A stretch of DNA of 64,000 nt, from assembly GCA_015832175.1 (NCBI GenBank), contig WJXW01000015.1, positions 1,364,001 through 1,428,000 on the forward strand, read 5' to 3'. Positions within the stretch are counted from its first letter, which is position 1. Each line of letters starts with the position of its first letter. The stretch is from Paraphaeosphaeria minitans (Eukaryota > Ascomycota > Dothideomycetes > Pleosporales > Didymosphaeriaceae). The notes under the pieces were generated by a model, which saw only the letters and a list, made by a program, of their open reading frames with translations, was not told where the DNA came from and did no database searches. The position numbers and the translations under genes were made by a program. Positions 21,398-32,429 of the stretch are shown in pieces.

Positions 21398-21745
21398 TGA
21401 TGAAAGGCTAGCTGTTTTTGGGTGACGGACATCTGGGGCAGAACACTGCTACTTAATATGCTTCGACCGGTGGAACAGAAAGCGGCGACGTATCGGAATG
21501 GGCGGATTCCCAAAATCACATGAGTCAGGCGTGACGTAGTGACCATGCCTATATGCATGCCATAATCAGATTGTTGATAACCAGCTAGCTAAATGTATCC
21601 TCTGGTTCAGAAACACCTGATCTATGTGATCTCCTGAGACCTAATCCATATACGAATAATCGAGATCACCAGAAAATTTGATATCCCCAGGTACAGTAAC
21701 ACCACTAAGTGAGCGACAGGCCAATTCCAAGTCAGTCAGAGCACG
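21398..21745. other. intergenic, no gene seen
   Basis: No coding content. A TATTAAGTAG box lies about 60 bp upstream of the gene ending at 21397 (minus strand) and resembles the TATAAGTAG box at 19960. Confidence 0.35.
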
Positions 21746-22063
21746 TCACATACCCTGAGGCAAGCTCACGTATGGACTGGGTTTCTTGCGATCGCTAGGG
21801 TCGAGTACGCAATGATCTTCATGCTCCGGTGATGGCGTATGAGGCGCGGGTTTAGGTTCACTTAACCCGACGGTGTCGGAATCACACATGACTGCCCACT
21901 TTTTCTGCAGACCCAAGGCGGTCCTACGTCTACGCCTGTCCACGGTTTCCCTGTTGTATATGGTGCGGATAATCTGCCAATTTGCGGTGGGATTGGCGCT
22001 CTTTGCTGCTTTGAGCCGTCTCTCCTCCTGTGGCGTATACTTGGGGGTTCTTCGGAGAGACAT
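21746..22063 (-). CDS. small Myb/SANT-like protein
   Basis: A 105-residue intact ORF. Residues 8-55 look like a SANT/Myb-type tri-helix: 'YTPQEERRLKAAKSAN', then 'NWQIIRTIYN', then a basic recognition-helix segment 'RRRRRTALGLQKKW'. The rest is Pro/Ser/Asp-rich and disordered. A DNA-binding or regulatory role is inferred. MYB/SANT-like genes have been noted as recurrent companions in some Starship elements, which fits the FRE/PLP neighbourhood, but similarity was judged by eye only. Confidence 0.5.
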   Translation of the reverse strand: MSLRRTPKYTPQEERRLKAAKSANPTANWQIIRTIYNRETVDRRRRRTALGLQKKWAVMCDSDTVGLSEPKPAPHTPSPEHEDHCVLDPSDRKKPSPYVSLPQGM

Positions 22064-22342
22064 TTCGAGGTGGCAGTCGGTCTAGATGGGATATTCACCT
22101 GCATTAGCGGTCCCAGGCAGTTCAAATAATCTTCAGCAGCAGACTAGTGGCTGTGCCGGGAACTGTCTTGCGAATCGGAAGCCGTGGAAATTTTGTCGGC
22201 TGCGTTTCCCGGCCCCTGTTATCTGAGACATGGCCTACCATTCCCTGCTCGGGTCGACGGCATTGGTATCTGGGTGCGCAAGAATAGTACTTAAGTTCCG
22301 AGAGCTACCGTTCCATGACGGCGACAACTGAGCATTCCACCA

Positions 22343-22753
22343 ATGCAACCCTTCCAGCCCATGCCTTCGATACCAGAACTGGACTATGACCCCGCATGGC
22401 TAGACCCAGGAACGTCGGATCACTTCCTCTCGCTAAGTCCATACGAACCTGCGGCATCCCATCACACCTCGGATGCTGATTGCGAGGCACGGGAAGTTGC
22501 CAACATAGCTAGACAGGTGCGGCAGCTCCAAAGTGACGTGCTAGAGATAAGAGAGAAGATGCAGGCTAGCCTAAATGATATGATGGAGAATTTCAATAAA
22601 TGGTCTCTTGACACAGACAAAACGCTAGTTCATTTGGTTAAAGATATCGCAAATTTGGACCGGAACTATCTGAAGTTGATCCCATGGTGTTACCAGGTGC
22701 ATGAGAAAGTGTCAGAATGTATGGCACATGTGGACGCAGGGGTGAAAAAATAG
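22343..22753 (+). CDS. small coiled-coil protein, unknown
   Basis: A 136-residue intact ORF. The Pro/Asp-rich N-terminus ('SIPELDYDPAWLDPGTSDHF') precedes a heptad-rich helical region of about 80 residues ('VANIARQVRQLQSDVLEIRE', 'LVHLVKDIANLDRNYLKLI'). No domain is recognised. It lies divergent from the Myb/SANT-like gene (280 bp between starts), so the two may share regulation. Confidence 0.5.
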   Translation: MQPFQPMPSIPELDYDPAWLDPGTSDHFLSLSPYEPAASHHTSDADCEAREVANIARQVRQLQSDVLEIREKMQASLNDMMENFNKWSLDTDKTLVHLVKDIANLDRNYLKLIPWCYQVHEKVSECMAHVDAGVKK

Positions 22754-22928
22754 TCTGGCGGCAAGGCAAGGCGCATTTGATCTGTGGCGTGGTGAATCTC
22801 GGCGGCGCGGTCAACCGGCGCTTGCGCTGAGGCTCGGTCGAGGCCGCAAGCTTCAATTGTTTTATGGGATTAGTCCATCGTATTGTCTTTTTTAGTTTCC
22901 ACGTTAACAGAAAGTTTGATGGTGCATA

Positions 22929-23514
22929 ATGCTTCAATTTTCCCTGTGCTGTTGTCTCACGTTGTTCGGATGGACTGCGGCTAGAATGTGTGGGTACCGT
23001 ATGATTCCCCGGCTGGCGTATCACGCTAACGATTTGATACCTAGCTGCAGGTCCTTGGCAGAATGCAACCATAACGCGACCAGCTGTGTGCAGTACACAC
23101 TATGTACCGATCGGTACCGCCGTCAATACACGTTCAGTCTCTTGCAACTCATCTGGCGTGTTATCAGAAGCACCAGTCCGGGAGCGCGACGACGTTGTTC
23201 GTTTTGCCCTTCCTGGAGACTCAAGCGCGATGAATTTACCTCGGATGCTGGCGAACAACGCAAGGCTATCAATTGAACGATGTTCAACCGTGGATATCCA
23301 TAGCGATAGCGGAGACATCGTCTCGCTTAGACTTGAAGAGATATATAGCGAAGAGGATATAGGATATAGGCCGGATATGCCACCTGCCTTGTTGTCCGAG
23401 TTTTCTTACGGCGTAGGGAATCGGGTGGCGGGTGTACCTGTTCTTCCAGATGTTGAAGTTGGCGAAAACCTCCTTGACGACTTTGGGAACTGGTGTAGTA
23501 TGAAGCTTTCATAA
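22929..23514 (+). CDS. possible two-exon hypothetical gene
   Basis: A hydrophobic start (MLQFSLCCCLTLFGWTAAR, from 22929) could be a signal or membrane segment. An intron ending in CGCTAAC...CTGCAG near 23050 would join it to a long open frame that runs to 23514. That frame includes 'RERDDVVRFALPGDSSAMNL', 'SLRLEEIYSEEDIGY' and 'PVLPDVEVGENLLDDFGNW', and is low in repeats and protein-like. The exact donor is uncertain. Its stop overlaps the stop of the membrane protein on the opposite strand by six bases. Confidence 0.35.
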
Positions 23515-24166
23515 ATCCACATACACGTAATTAGGACTCGTAATTACGGTTACTATAACCAAACAAGCCGAACAAGCAACTGCTACAAGCGATCTAGGGA
23601 AGAACGATCCAAACTCTACAGACAATGAACTGATCCCACCGAAATACTTGTACATGATCATGATCAAAGCCACTGGGTAGACAAAACATGCGAGCGCAAG
23701 GATAGAGAACAAGACCTGCAGACCACGGATAGAAGGTGCTCTGAGCCCCAGGGAGATCCAATACATCGTCAAAGATGACACACCTGCAGTCAGACCGAAG
23801 GTTAGACTGATGTAAATCAAGGCCGGGTGTAGTAACGTGTTTATGTAGCCAGGCACGGACTGCCCTTTGTCCAGTAGAAGGAGCTTAATTGGAAGTGGAC
23901 CACATTGCACATGCGCGACGTAATGTATGCAATAATCCAAAGTTCCTATGGTCAACATAAACCACGAACTCGAAGAGTGCGAACGCTGTACGGTCAGTAC
24001 ATATTTATTGTCCGAGATGTAAACCAACCCGCAATATTATGAACTCTGAATCGTGACGCGCATCGCTACGGTAAGCAACGAAGACACTGAATGAACTGGC
24101 GGTATAGAAGCAAGTTGCAATCACGACGCAGGCAGCCCGGCTCTTTCTCCTAATGGGGGGAAACAT
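23509..24166 (-). CDS. multi-pass membrane protein, structure uncertain
   Basis: The main frame (24027 to 23509) has at least three strong membrane segments ('ALIYISLTFGLTAGVSSL', 'VLFSILALACFVYPVALIM', 'SLVAVACSACLVIVTVI') after an N-terminal loop. A likely first part on the same strand, starting at 24166 (MFPPIRRKSRAACVVIAT, another hydrophobic segment), is one base out of frame. A short intron or a frameshift near 24035 therefore separates them. No transporter family is recognised. It sits directly downstream of the patatin-like gene on the same strand, with 47 bp between. Confidence 0.45.
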
Positions 24167-24212
24167 TGTTTAGCACTCGTAATAAATGGGGAATGTAAGT
24201 TTAAATATGCCG

Positions 24213-27190
24213 CTACTTCGATCTAATCCGTTTTCGGCTCTGCATCGTGTTCGATTTACGCCGCTTTTTGCTCAAAAGTGGGCAACAACCTCTATGCGGT
24301 GCACCGTGATGAGCACGACCAAAGTCGGCTTCAAGTGACTGCTTATCTACCATGGACCGCACATTCTGCGGGAATCCACTGATTCTGCATTTCCACGAGT
24401 TGTTGAATTGTAGATAAATATTTATAGATCGCTCCATGTCGCGTATGTTGAAGGTAACGTCTTTGCAAAATTTCCCACATACTCTACAGAGGTCTTGGCT
24501 TGTGAGCTCACCAAGAACTTTGCCTCTATCAAGGCTAAAAAAGGCTGCAGGGTACTCGTCGAGAATTCGGTGCACGACGGCACAACCATCCGGACTACGA
24601 CACCGTATCGTACCGGAGCACTTTAATCTCGTGCGCCCAGACTCGGATTGCGGCATATCTAAGTCGAGAAAGAACGAAGCCGAGAATAGGGCTCGGAGTA
24701 TAGGCTGAAAGTCGAACTGCTCTAGTAAAAGAGAGGAGCTGTGTTTCGTCTTTGACATTTCGTTTGAGTCATCCAGTTCTGGTGCGTGGTCTAGGAGCAT
24801 GTTTACACGAAAATACTTCTGACGTTCTTCTTCTGTTTTGCGGTTGATATGTTCGAGCCAGCCGCTTTGTGCATCTATCATCGCATCAAAGATGCGAAAG
24901 AGTCTGAGGAGGAACCTGTCACGAAGTCGAAGCCGATTTGATATCACGGGCGGAGGCGGAGGGACCTGGGTGTAACCTGTTCCAAAGGATACGACGAAGT
25001 CCGCTGCAGCGTTCCAGATGGCCCTTGCCTCCCATTCGGCAGGATCAACGGGATTGTTATGTTTGCCTGCGCCACCATCTTGAGTGAAACCCAGGCCACG
25101 AATGAATTTCGCTGGGAAATACGACGGCGCGGCTGATGTTGCTCGGGCACTATGGTAGATTAGTGGAGACCACACGCTAATGGTGGCGATACGTACGCCT
25201 CGCAGACAAGGACCTCGTCTTCAGCCCGAGCAGGGCGATGGTGGTAATACCCTGCAATGGTCAGTTTCTTTCTTGGGGAATATACAATTCCTGATGTAGT
25301 ACCTTTCCGATCTCCGCTACCGTTGTAGCTTGAAAGCAAGTACAGCTGGGACGTGGACACGCTCATCGTAGTGACTGCAAACTTTGTGCTAGACCTCCCC
25401 GAGTCATGACCGAGGCCACCGAAGAATGGTACGTCCTCTCCATAAGCTTTATTGATACAACTCTCTATTCGCGCGGACCCGTAACGACTGTCTGTAACAA
25501 GGGATGATACGGCTCCATAAACCCAAGACCATAAGCCGTTTCGGGGTCTAAAGAATACTCTGGCTGCGAGCGCTTCAAAGAGTGAGAGACATTTTGACAT
25601 GGTCCGGCGAAGGAACATCATAAGAACGATAAGTCCCCCTAAGAAGTGGTTAGTAGAGTAAGCTCAAGCTTCTGTGAACATACCGGAGCTTGTGCCTATG
25701 GCGAGATCAAAGTCGTCATAGATTGGATAAGGAAGCTTTCTCACGGCCTCCAACGCTCGTATGGCTAAAATAGTGAAGATCCCTCGAATACCTCCCCCAT
25801 CAAGAACAAGTAATCGGGCGCCCGCCGTGGGTGGCTTCAGGTCAACAGCCAGCTTGTTGTTGACGCCGCACAAAGGGCACGTTGTTATAATGTAAGCATA
25901 CTCTTTTTTCTTAACCTGTGTTCCAATCATACATACGCAGTCATCACATAGAGTGTGGCCGCAGTGAAAAGAATGCTCTGGCTTCCGACGTAGGCATCTG
26001 ACACATGACCGCGCCGTCCGGAATCCGGCCCAATCAATCTTGGATGATTTTGTAATGTCCTGATGACTCTTTGATGCGCTGCCTGGCAGAGAAGAATCGT
26101 AAAATCTGCAGAATTTGGCCCTGATGAGCTTGCAGGAGTCCTCAGGAGAGAGGTTTACCTGTGCCAGTGCTTCAAAACAATGGCAAGCGTAAAGCGAATC
26201 AAAAACGATTCCGTCAGGGAAGCCTTGACCTGTTAGCCGCGAATCATAGTCTAAACATGACTCACGGTGCGTTTCGGGCGGAGAGCTGTCCATGACAAGC
26301 GCCGAGGCAACATAGCGAAAGGCAAATTCTTTGCTAGCGTCGTTCTGCATACACAACTCCAAAAACGTTCGGATGTGCGCGATGAGGCTATGGACAATGG
26401 GATTGTGATTTCGAGTTGCGCTGACGAGGTCGAAGTTGTCCAAGCTTTGAGCGAAGTGTTTGAGCCCCGCCTTGAAAAATCCGATCAGGTGCTGCGCTGA
26501 GAATAGTGATTGAGACGACGCTCTCTGCTTGTGTACTGGAGCTACAGCCTGTACAAGTGCTCTCTCGAGAAGCCTAGAGCGTTGTGAGTATGTCTTAACC
26601 GTTTTGATGACGTTGAAAGAGGGTAACGTTAATTTTTCGCGTTGCATTTGAATGGGCGACCTGCGACTGGCTAGAAGGAGTGTTGGCTTCCAAAAAGGGT
26701 TTAGATCGGCGAGAACACGCGACCATCGGGTCACTATTTCAATCGCTTCACCGGGCGATGCGAAATCATCCAAAAAGAGGCAGACCACGTCGCTGAAGAG
26801 CAAAACCAGGCGAATCAGAATGGTGTCTACGATATCGTGCATCGTGCAATCCGCAGAGTTGGCGGCCCATTCTACGCGATGGCTATGAGGGTGGCGATAA
26901 TACTTCCGGAACGGAAAGGTGCTGTATAATTGCTCAAGGTCTACTGAGATCATAAAGGCTGGCTGACGTGCGGACAAGCTAACGAATTGAACATCTGCCA
27001 GTGGGTGTGCATGCCTTCCGGCGGGCTTTGCGGAGGTTCCCTTCCCGACAGTGACAACAAAAGCAGGACATTCCGTGCTAGGGTTAGTGATTTGATCTGC
27101 GGCAAGCTTCAGTCCGTCTCCCAGCATGAGGTAGGGTCTGTCATTGGCAAGAAAAGCGTGAATCAGTCCTGAACTGTCCGAGGTACTCAT
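24213..27190 (-). CDS. patatin-like phospholipase with RING-like finger
   Basis: Exons 27190-25684, 25638-25197 and 25149-24213 (introns of 45 and 47 nt) join to an intact 961-residue protein. Residues 1-400 are of unknown fold. A RING-like zinc finger follows ('SCVRCLRRKPEHSFHCGH', 'LCDDC', 'CPLCG'), then the patatin hydrolase core: oxyanion loop DGGGIRG, nucleophile elbow GTSSG (completed across intron 1) and 'GLIVLMM', 'AARATSAAPSYF' (across intron 2), and the catalytic DGG in 'FTQDGGAGKHNNP'. Both residues of the Ser-Asp dyad are therefore present. Patatins hydrolyse acyl esters of lipids. The N-terminal extension plus finger plus patatin layout resembles the PLP class carried by Starships. 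A TATA box lies 34 nt upstream. This is the best preserved large gene in the block. Confidence 0.9.
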
Positions 27191-27224
27191 AAGGTGCGCA
27201 ATTTTAAGAGTTGTAGAGCTTATC

Positions 27225-27231
27225 TTTTATA
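27225..27231 (-). promoter_or_regulatory. TATA box of the patatin-like gene
   Basis: TATAAAA on the minus strand, 34 nt upstream of the ATG at 27190. The ferric reductase has the same heptamer 33 nt before its ATG, so the two proposed cargo genes share a core promoter layout. Confidence 0.5.
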
Positions 27232-27324
27232 GGAGCCCTTCTTTTCTACCTCAAGAAAATTCCGATGCATCAAGATTATTTGTCTACATATAAACTCTTT
27301 CGCCCTCTGGCTATCATTTCAACA

Positions 27325-27786
27325 ATGGATGCGATAGTGTGCGAATTCTACTTAGGTACGGCACTTGTCCCACTGGGCCACTTGAATTATCTGGACTCGG
27401 AAACCCATGGGGATGGTTGTACGGGCTGCTGCGCCAACGACGTCGATCATAACTTGCCTACCCTGATACGAGCGCTCGATCTAGAAGCACTTCTAGACCA
27501 AAATGGGGTCAGCTTGCAGGCGCTTCATCACGTTGTGGAGCATCCCAGATTGGGTTGTCCACAATCTATGCAGCTTTTCTGCTTGTACCAGTACTTATGC
27601 GGGCAAGCCTCTGGAAGACTTCTCCCACATAGAGGAGATAGCCAAGGCTTTGGAGACCCCCGAATTATGATTGAAGCATTTGTGCTATGTTTACGCGTGG
27701 TAATCTCATTTTCTGTTATGTTACTTATGATACTCAGCATCGGTCTCAGAACGGTGCAACGCATGTTCCATAGGTTGAATCAATAA
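27325..27786 (+). CDS. hypothetical protein with C-terminal membrane segment
   Basis: A 153-residue frame from the ATG at 27325 (an in-frame ATG at 27265 is an alternative). An acidic, cysteine-containing middle ('THGDGCTGCCANDVDH', 'LIRALDLEALLDQNGVSLQ') resembles Zn(2)Cys(6)-adjacent or ankyrin-like regulatory proteins only loosely. The end has one strong membrane helix ('VVISFSVMLLMILSI'). No family is recognised. Head-to-head with the PLP (about 75-135 bp between starts) and convergent with the LRR-like gene, whose 3' end it overlaps slightly. Confidence 0.4.
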   Translation: MDAIVCEFYLGTALVPLGHLNYLDSETHGDGCTGCCANDVDHNLPTLIRALDLEALLDQNGVSLQALHHVVEHPRLGCPQSMQLFCLYQYLCGQASGRLLPHRGDSQGFGDPRIMIEAFVLCLRVVISFSVMLLMILSIGLRTVQRMFHRLNQ

Positions 27787-29443
27787 TGATGAAACTGCCC
27801 TGGCCTACCACCCAACCAACGACACCCCGGATCGTAGTCAAGAATAGTAGTGGCAGGTAGCTCAACTTGCAGTTCCTTCAGTGTCACAGATACTGCAACA
27901 GCTTTCTCGGGGTTGCATCCTACTTTCTGTTTCGCTTTCAAGAAGTAATGCCTTGGAATGCTGTTGTTACTGCGATAACCATGAGAGTAGAACACAGGGG
28001 ATTGCCTCATCCCTATCACGAGACAACGTAGTCTGGGGCAATACCTCTCACGATCTACGAACGCAAAGAGTCCTGAAGCGAATTGCAACAGATCCCAAGC
28101 GACATCTCTTTCACTTCTCTCACCTAGGTGCTGACACACTTCATACTGCCGAAGGTGCAAGATGGTTAGGAACGGCATGTGTTTTAGAGCGCTCTGGTGC
28201 TGTGAGAGAATGTTCATAGTTGCGCGCTGTACGTACCCAGTATGCTGTGTGCTGCGGGAGAAGCGGCGCTTTCCAGACTTGTGGTAGGATAAAGTATTCG
28301 TCAACTTGCACGCCTAGCTGAGAGAGATTGTGAAATTGCCTAAATAAAGGCTCAATTCCCTCTCTGATGTAAAACACTTCTTCTTCTGCTACGTGAACGC
28401 GTTTGCTGTAATGGAGAGAAAAAGACTGTAGACTCTTCGCAAGCAACGGCATAGCCGCTAATGTAGCGTTGGGATGTCCGTTTGGGTGCTCCCATACGAG
28501 GTGAAGTGACTCCAGTTTGCAGGTTCTGAGAACGATTCTAAGGCATGCGTCAATGTCCTGCTGGTCGACATAATTGAGTGTCGCTCCGATATGCCGAAGA
28601 TTTATCATCCGAGGGGCTTTGATCACGATGTTTGTGAGCTTGGAGAAGAACACGGAAGTGAAGCTACAATCCCACAGCGTAATGTGGGTAAGTAGCTGAA
28701 CTTGTGTGAATGAGGAAAGTGACAGATAGAGGTCTCGTAGGTCGAAAACATCTAATGTCAAGTGTTCTAGCTTGAGCGAGTTCCATAGAACATCTTCAAC
28801 CTCCTTTTTGAAAGTTTGAGCAAACACCAATGGACTCGCTGTAGCCGAATGGAATCGGAGGCGGCGTAGGTTCATTACGCAGCGGTCATCGTCCATCCAG
28901 TGGAGCATCCCAATGAAGGTCTCCACGGAGAGGAAAGTAATGTCAACAGTGCGTAGATTGTGGAGGTCTTGGAGTCCGCTCGGTAACTTGTAGAACTCTC
29001 GATATCGTCCGCGATAGTTGTGGTCTGAGCGCACGGAGGCCTGAAGGAGGCGGAGTTCTTGTTGACAAAAAGATAAATGCTCAAAGATCCTGTAGGACAG
29101 TGACCGGGTAGATAAGTGCCTGGAAGGTCAGATAGATCGGGTATGCGTGGGTAATCGCCACATGCCTGAATGTGTCAAGTCGTCCTCGTGGAATTGAGGC
29201 GATAACGAAATAAGGAGTTTGGTCTCTCTCGGCAACGGTGGGTATTTCTCTTCGACTGCCGTGTGGGAATTTGGGGGCAGAAAGTGCTTCAGGGGGAGCG
29301 GGAGTGTCTATGACGGTGAGAGCGCGAGTGTGAAGCCGAATTTGGGATGCGGCCCGCAGGAGGAGTGTATGTACATTGTCCACATCTTCGAACGTTTGGA
29401 GCGAGATCTCGAGGTGTCTGTAGAGCGTACTTCCCGCGACCAC
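27783..29443 (-). pseudogene. F-box/LRR-like protein, N-terminus damaged
   Basis: Three coherent frames on the minus strand form one gene of about 540 residues. The first (29443 to about 29095) ends 'RLDTFRHVAITHAYPIYL'; then, one base out of frame, 'IFEHLSFCQQELRLLQAS' begins the second. That frame runs through 'LPSGLQDLHNLRTVDITFL', 'NSLKLEHLTLDVFDLRDLYL' and 'MINLRHIGATLNYVDQQDI'. A probable 37-nt intron at 28200-28236 (GTACGT...TCACAG) joins in phase to 'ALKHMPFLTILHLRQYEV' and on to 27783. Leucine-rich spacing and layout match the large fungal F-box/LRR family, but no F-box was found upstream. The frameshift near 29095 and the missing F-box suggest a pseudogene. Confidence 0.55.
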
Positions 29444-29803
29444 ATTGCTTCCTACATGATGGGGTTGGCCCTGTTCATTGTTTCTGTTCCCGTTTCCTGC
29501 ATGTCTAGCAGCGTCAATTCCCTGAGCCTAGTGGCGCTCTCTTATTGCTTCGATTTCTCTGAGCCCCGCTTATATAGCTCTGATCCGTTGCCATAAGGTA
29601 CTGTGCTCTCTTGAGTCTGGCGGTTGGGAAATCAAAGATGGGCCGAATCCGGTTTGATCAGGAAGTTGAGTTGATACCTCTTGATTAGGTATAGCCTGTT
29701 CGGGACGGCGCTGGATGGGTGTAATCTGACTAGGACGATCTGATGTATCCGGGTGTTGTTGCAAATTTGTTGCGCCTAATTAATACCGGTTTCGAGCCTC
29801 ATC

Positions 29804-31140
29804 CTATTGCTCCATCCGACCGCTTGATGATGCTAGGTTTCCAAGCCTCCAGGCCTCTGTCTCCCGCGTCTTTCGCTTCATCTTTTTCTGGACTGGGCGA
29901 CCTCGCAAGGGAGCGTCAGGAGGTGGCTTTGTAACGCCGTCAGGTTCGAGATCCTCCGATAAAACCGGTAACAGAGAGTACTTATACTGCTCACGATACT
30001 CAGATATCTTGTAGAACTTGGCGATATAATCCTCGGGTATGACATTGAAGAACCGGCAGACAGCAGTTGCATGACTACATAGGATTTTGTGATCCTGGAA
30101 AGCAAGGCAAGAACATTTCTGTGCTTTGAGCTGAACGAGACGAGTGTTCCGGCCCCCTGGGTTTGCTCGGTATACCAGAGCTACCATGTTCTCGCGCTCT
30201 TGAGGAGTCACAAGGTACTGGCTGCTCTCCTCAAGCTCTTTCTGGAAATATGCCATGACATAGTTAGTATATACTTCATCTCTCTGGGCCTTATAACGTC
30301 TTTCGTAGAACTTCGACATCATATATGTCCATATATGATGGAGTGAATGGAGAATTGGTAAGTTGCGAGCCTCCTATAGATTGATCTTGGTCTGATTAGA
30401 ACAATAGGCTTCTAGCAGGTTTACTTACCATCCATGCGCTATTCATTGACTCAGAAATATTAGAACATGTTTGGCCGAACCGTAGGAAATCGACGAGTGG
30501 CGCATATGGAGTTGCATAGTGCTTTGTATCGATCTGGTCCAAATAGTGACGCGCCGGAGCAGAAAGAGACTCAATCTGGTCGAAACAAGCTTTGAATCTA
30601 GCCTTAGTCTCAACCTGACAAGCCGCTCTAAATATCCTCTCGATCTTTTTTCCAAATTCGTTTCTGACATTCTCAGCAAGATGTTGGGTACAGTGATAAT
30701 GGAACGCTTGCGGGAAAACCTCTACGATAACTGGAACTAGCCCTTTTGCTCAATCGCTGACAATTATGATGCTCAAAATCGTCACGTTCTTTCTCAGTAG
30801 CTCCCATGGCCAGGGGCTTTGCGTAGACACTTCCAATCAGGAAGCTGTTCGCGGTCGAAGGCTTGTTCCTTCTCAAGACGTGGATGGCCAGTGCCAGCTC
30901 TGCAGAAGGGCCCGTTACGATGGGTACGTTGCGGAGCAAGAAAGCCAGAACACCGCTGGAGCCCGAGAGTCGTCTCATACGAAGAGTGAGGATGGATATA
31001 CAGTCCGCCACCAGTCCGATCTTCATCAAGCCTAGCACGAAAGACAGCAAAGGATCGGCGCGACCCGATCTCAGCAGCTCGACAGCCACGAGGAGCATCA
31101 GTAGCTGCGAGATGAGCACGCGGTGGAATGGGGAAATGTC
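29804..31140 (-). pseudogene. MULE (Mutator-like) transposase remnant
   Basis: The C-terminal half is coherent: 'GLVPVIVEVFPQAFHYHCTQ', 'LAENVRNEFGKKI', 'FLRFGQTCSNISESMNSAW', a 55-nt intron at 30374-30428 (GTAAGT...CTATAG), 'LPILHSLHHIWTYMMSKFY' and a SWIM zinc finger (KCSCLAFQDHKILCSHA). Just upstream the 'VSD.AKGL' block with the catalytic-type aspartate is interrupted by TGA at 30750-30752, where an arginine codon (CGA) is expected. Beyond about 30800 the sense is scattered over several frames. It is a dead class II transposon of the MULE superfamily; terminal inverted repeats were not identified. Confidence 0.75.
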
Positions 31141-32429
31141 CTGACACATGGCATCCAGTGCACTCCAAACTGATCTTCCGAGCTTTCCGAGTGAGAGTGT
31201 TGGCGAATGGGCACGATTCGTCAGGAAGGGTGGTGGTGGGGATAGGTATCGACGACGACGGTACGGCATCTTCGCATTCATCGACGGCACAATATGAGCC
31301 TTTGTATCAAGGGTGGATCTCGAATCGAAGCTCTGGATTCTTTTTTGATGGACGCTGCTTTAAGGAAGCGGGATTCATGGGGATAATGAACGCGAATGGC
31401 ACGCGGACTCAGAGGAAATATGAACGCCTCTAAGTACGGCTTCGATGCACGTGCATTTAAGTCGCGGGCATGATCCAAACATGTAAAGTTCCGTTCATTC
31501 AGCTCAACCGTGAACCTTACTCGGACAATGCATCTGACGCGCAGTGACCCGCAAGCTAACACGCTCGCATTACGGTAGTCAATGGTAAGCTCAGAGTCCT
31601 TCGGTCATGCGGCGTGCGACTGACACATTATGCCGCTTCAACATCCGTATTCGACTCACCATATCCACATTTGAAGACACATCATCATATCTCTTACAAT
31701 CACCATAGAAGCATTACCGCAAGTAGGTAACCGAGGGGTAGTATCGTGGGCGTCATAGCGAACATGAAGATGACTAGACGGACTCTAAGGAAGGGGCATA
31801 GCGCTTGTCGATGAATGTACAGCGCACTCGCACGCACTTCCCGTTTCGCGGTTCCTGCAAACTACAAAGCGTTTGGCCCACGCTAGTCCTTGCTAGTCCT
31901 TGATTCACAGGTTTCGAACCTGTCGAACTGGTGAGTTGGGGTACGAGAGAGGCAAGGGCGGCTGCCTAGGGGCCTGTGCTAAACGAGGCCGGAGTGAGCG
32001 TGAGAAGGAAGCCTTGTCGTGTGGGAGATAAGAGATTGGACGTGTATTCAACGTAGGGTGGTATATAGCAGCTGCAGTAATCCTCTACTGGCCGCTAGGT
32101 CCGCGGAGGGAAGAGACCCTCTAAGTGATTACGGCAGTACCACTGTCAACCAGCACGCAGTAGCCTTACCTATGACCCCGATAGAGCGAGGCATTACTGG
32201 CAAAAAGGGAATGGTCAAAGTCGTGGCTACATTTGCAGGAAGGTCCGCTGGTGTACGCTAGGTAACCCGGGGATAGCCGCGCCTAGTGCCGATGGTAAGT
32301 GATTGTCTGCTGAGAGGGCGATGAGGCACAAGCTTACGCTTGCACTTACTGCATTCAGGCATCCGGGCATGCATTACTGTGTTACTGTGAGCTTCTAATG
32401 ATACATGTGTCGTTCCTATGGTAAGCGGT
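31141..32429. other. no gene recognised
   Basis: Short frames only. The left part may be the unrecognisable 5' half of the MULE. A 17-bp hairpin at 31907-31923 resembles an isolated tRNA T-arm but no tRNA can be folded around it. Confidence 0.45.

Noticed and set aside
28875..29084. Separate small gene on the minus strand
   Set aside because: It is a frame shadow of the LRR-like gene, whose sense continues in another frame.
31907..31923. Perfect 5-bp stem with 7-nt loop like a tRNA T-arm
   Set aside because: No acceptor, D or anticodon stems can be built on either side; probably chance or a tRNA-derived scrap.
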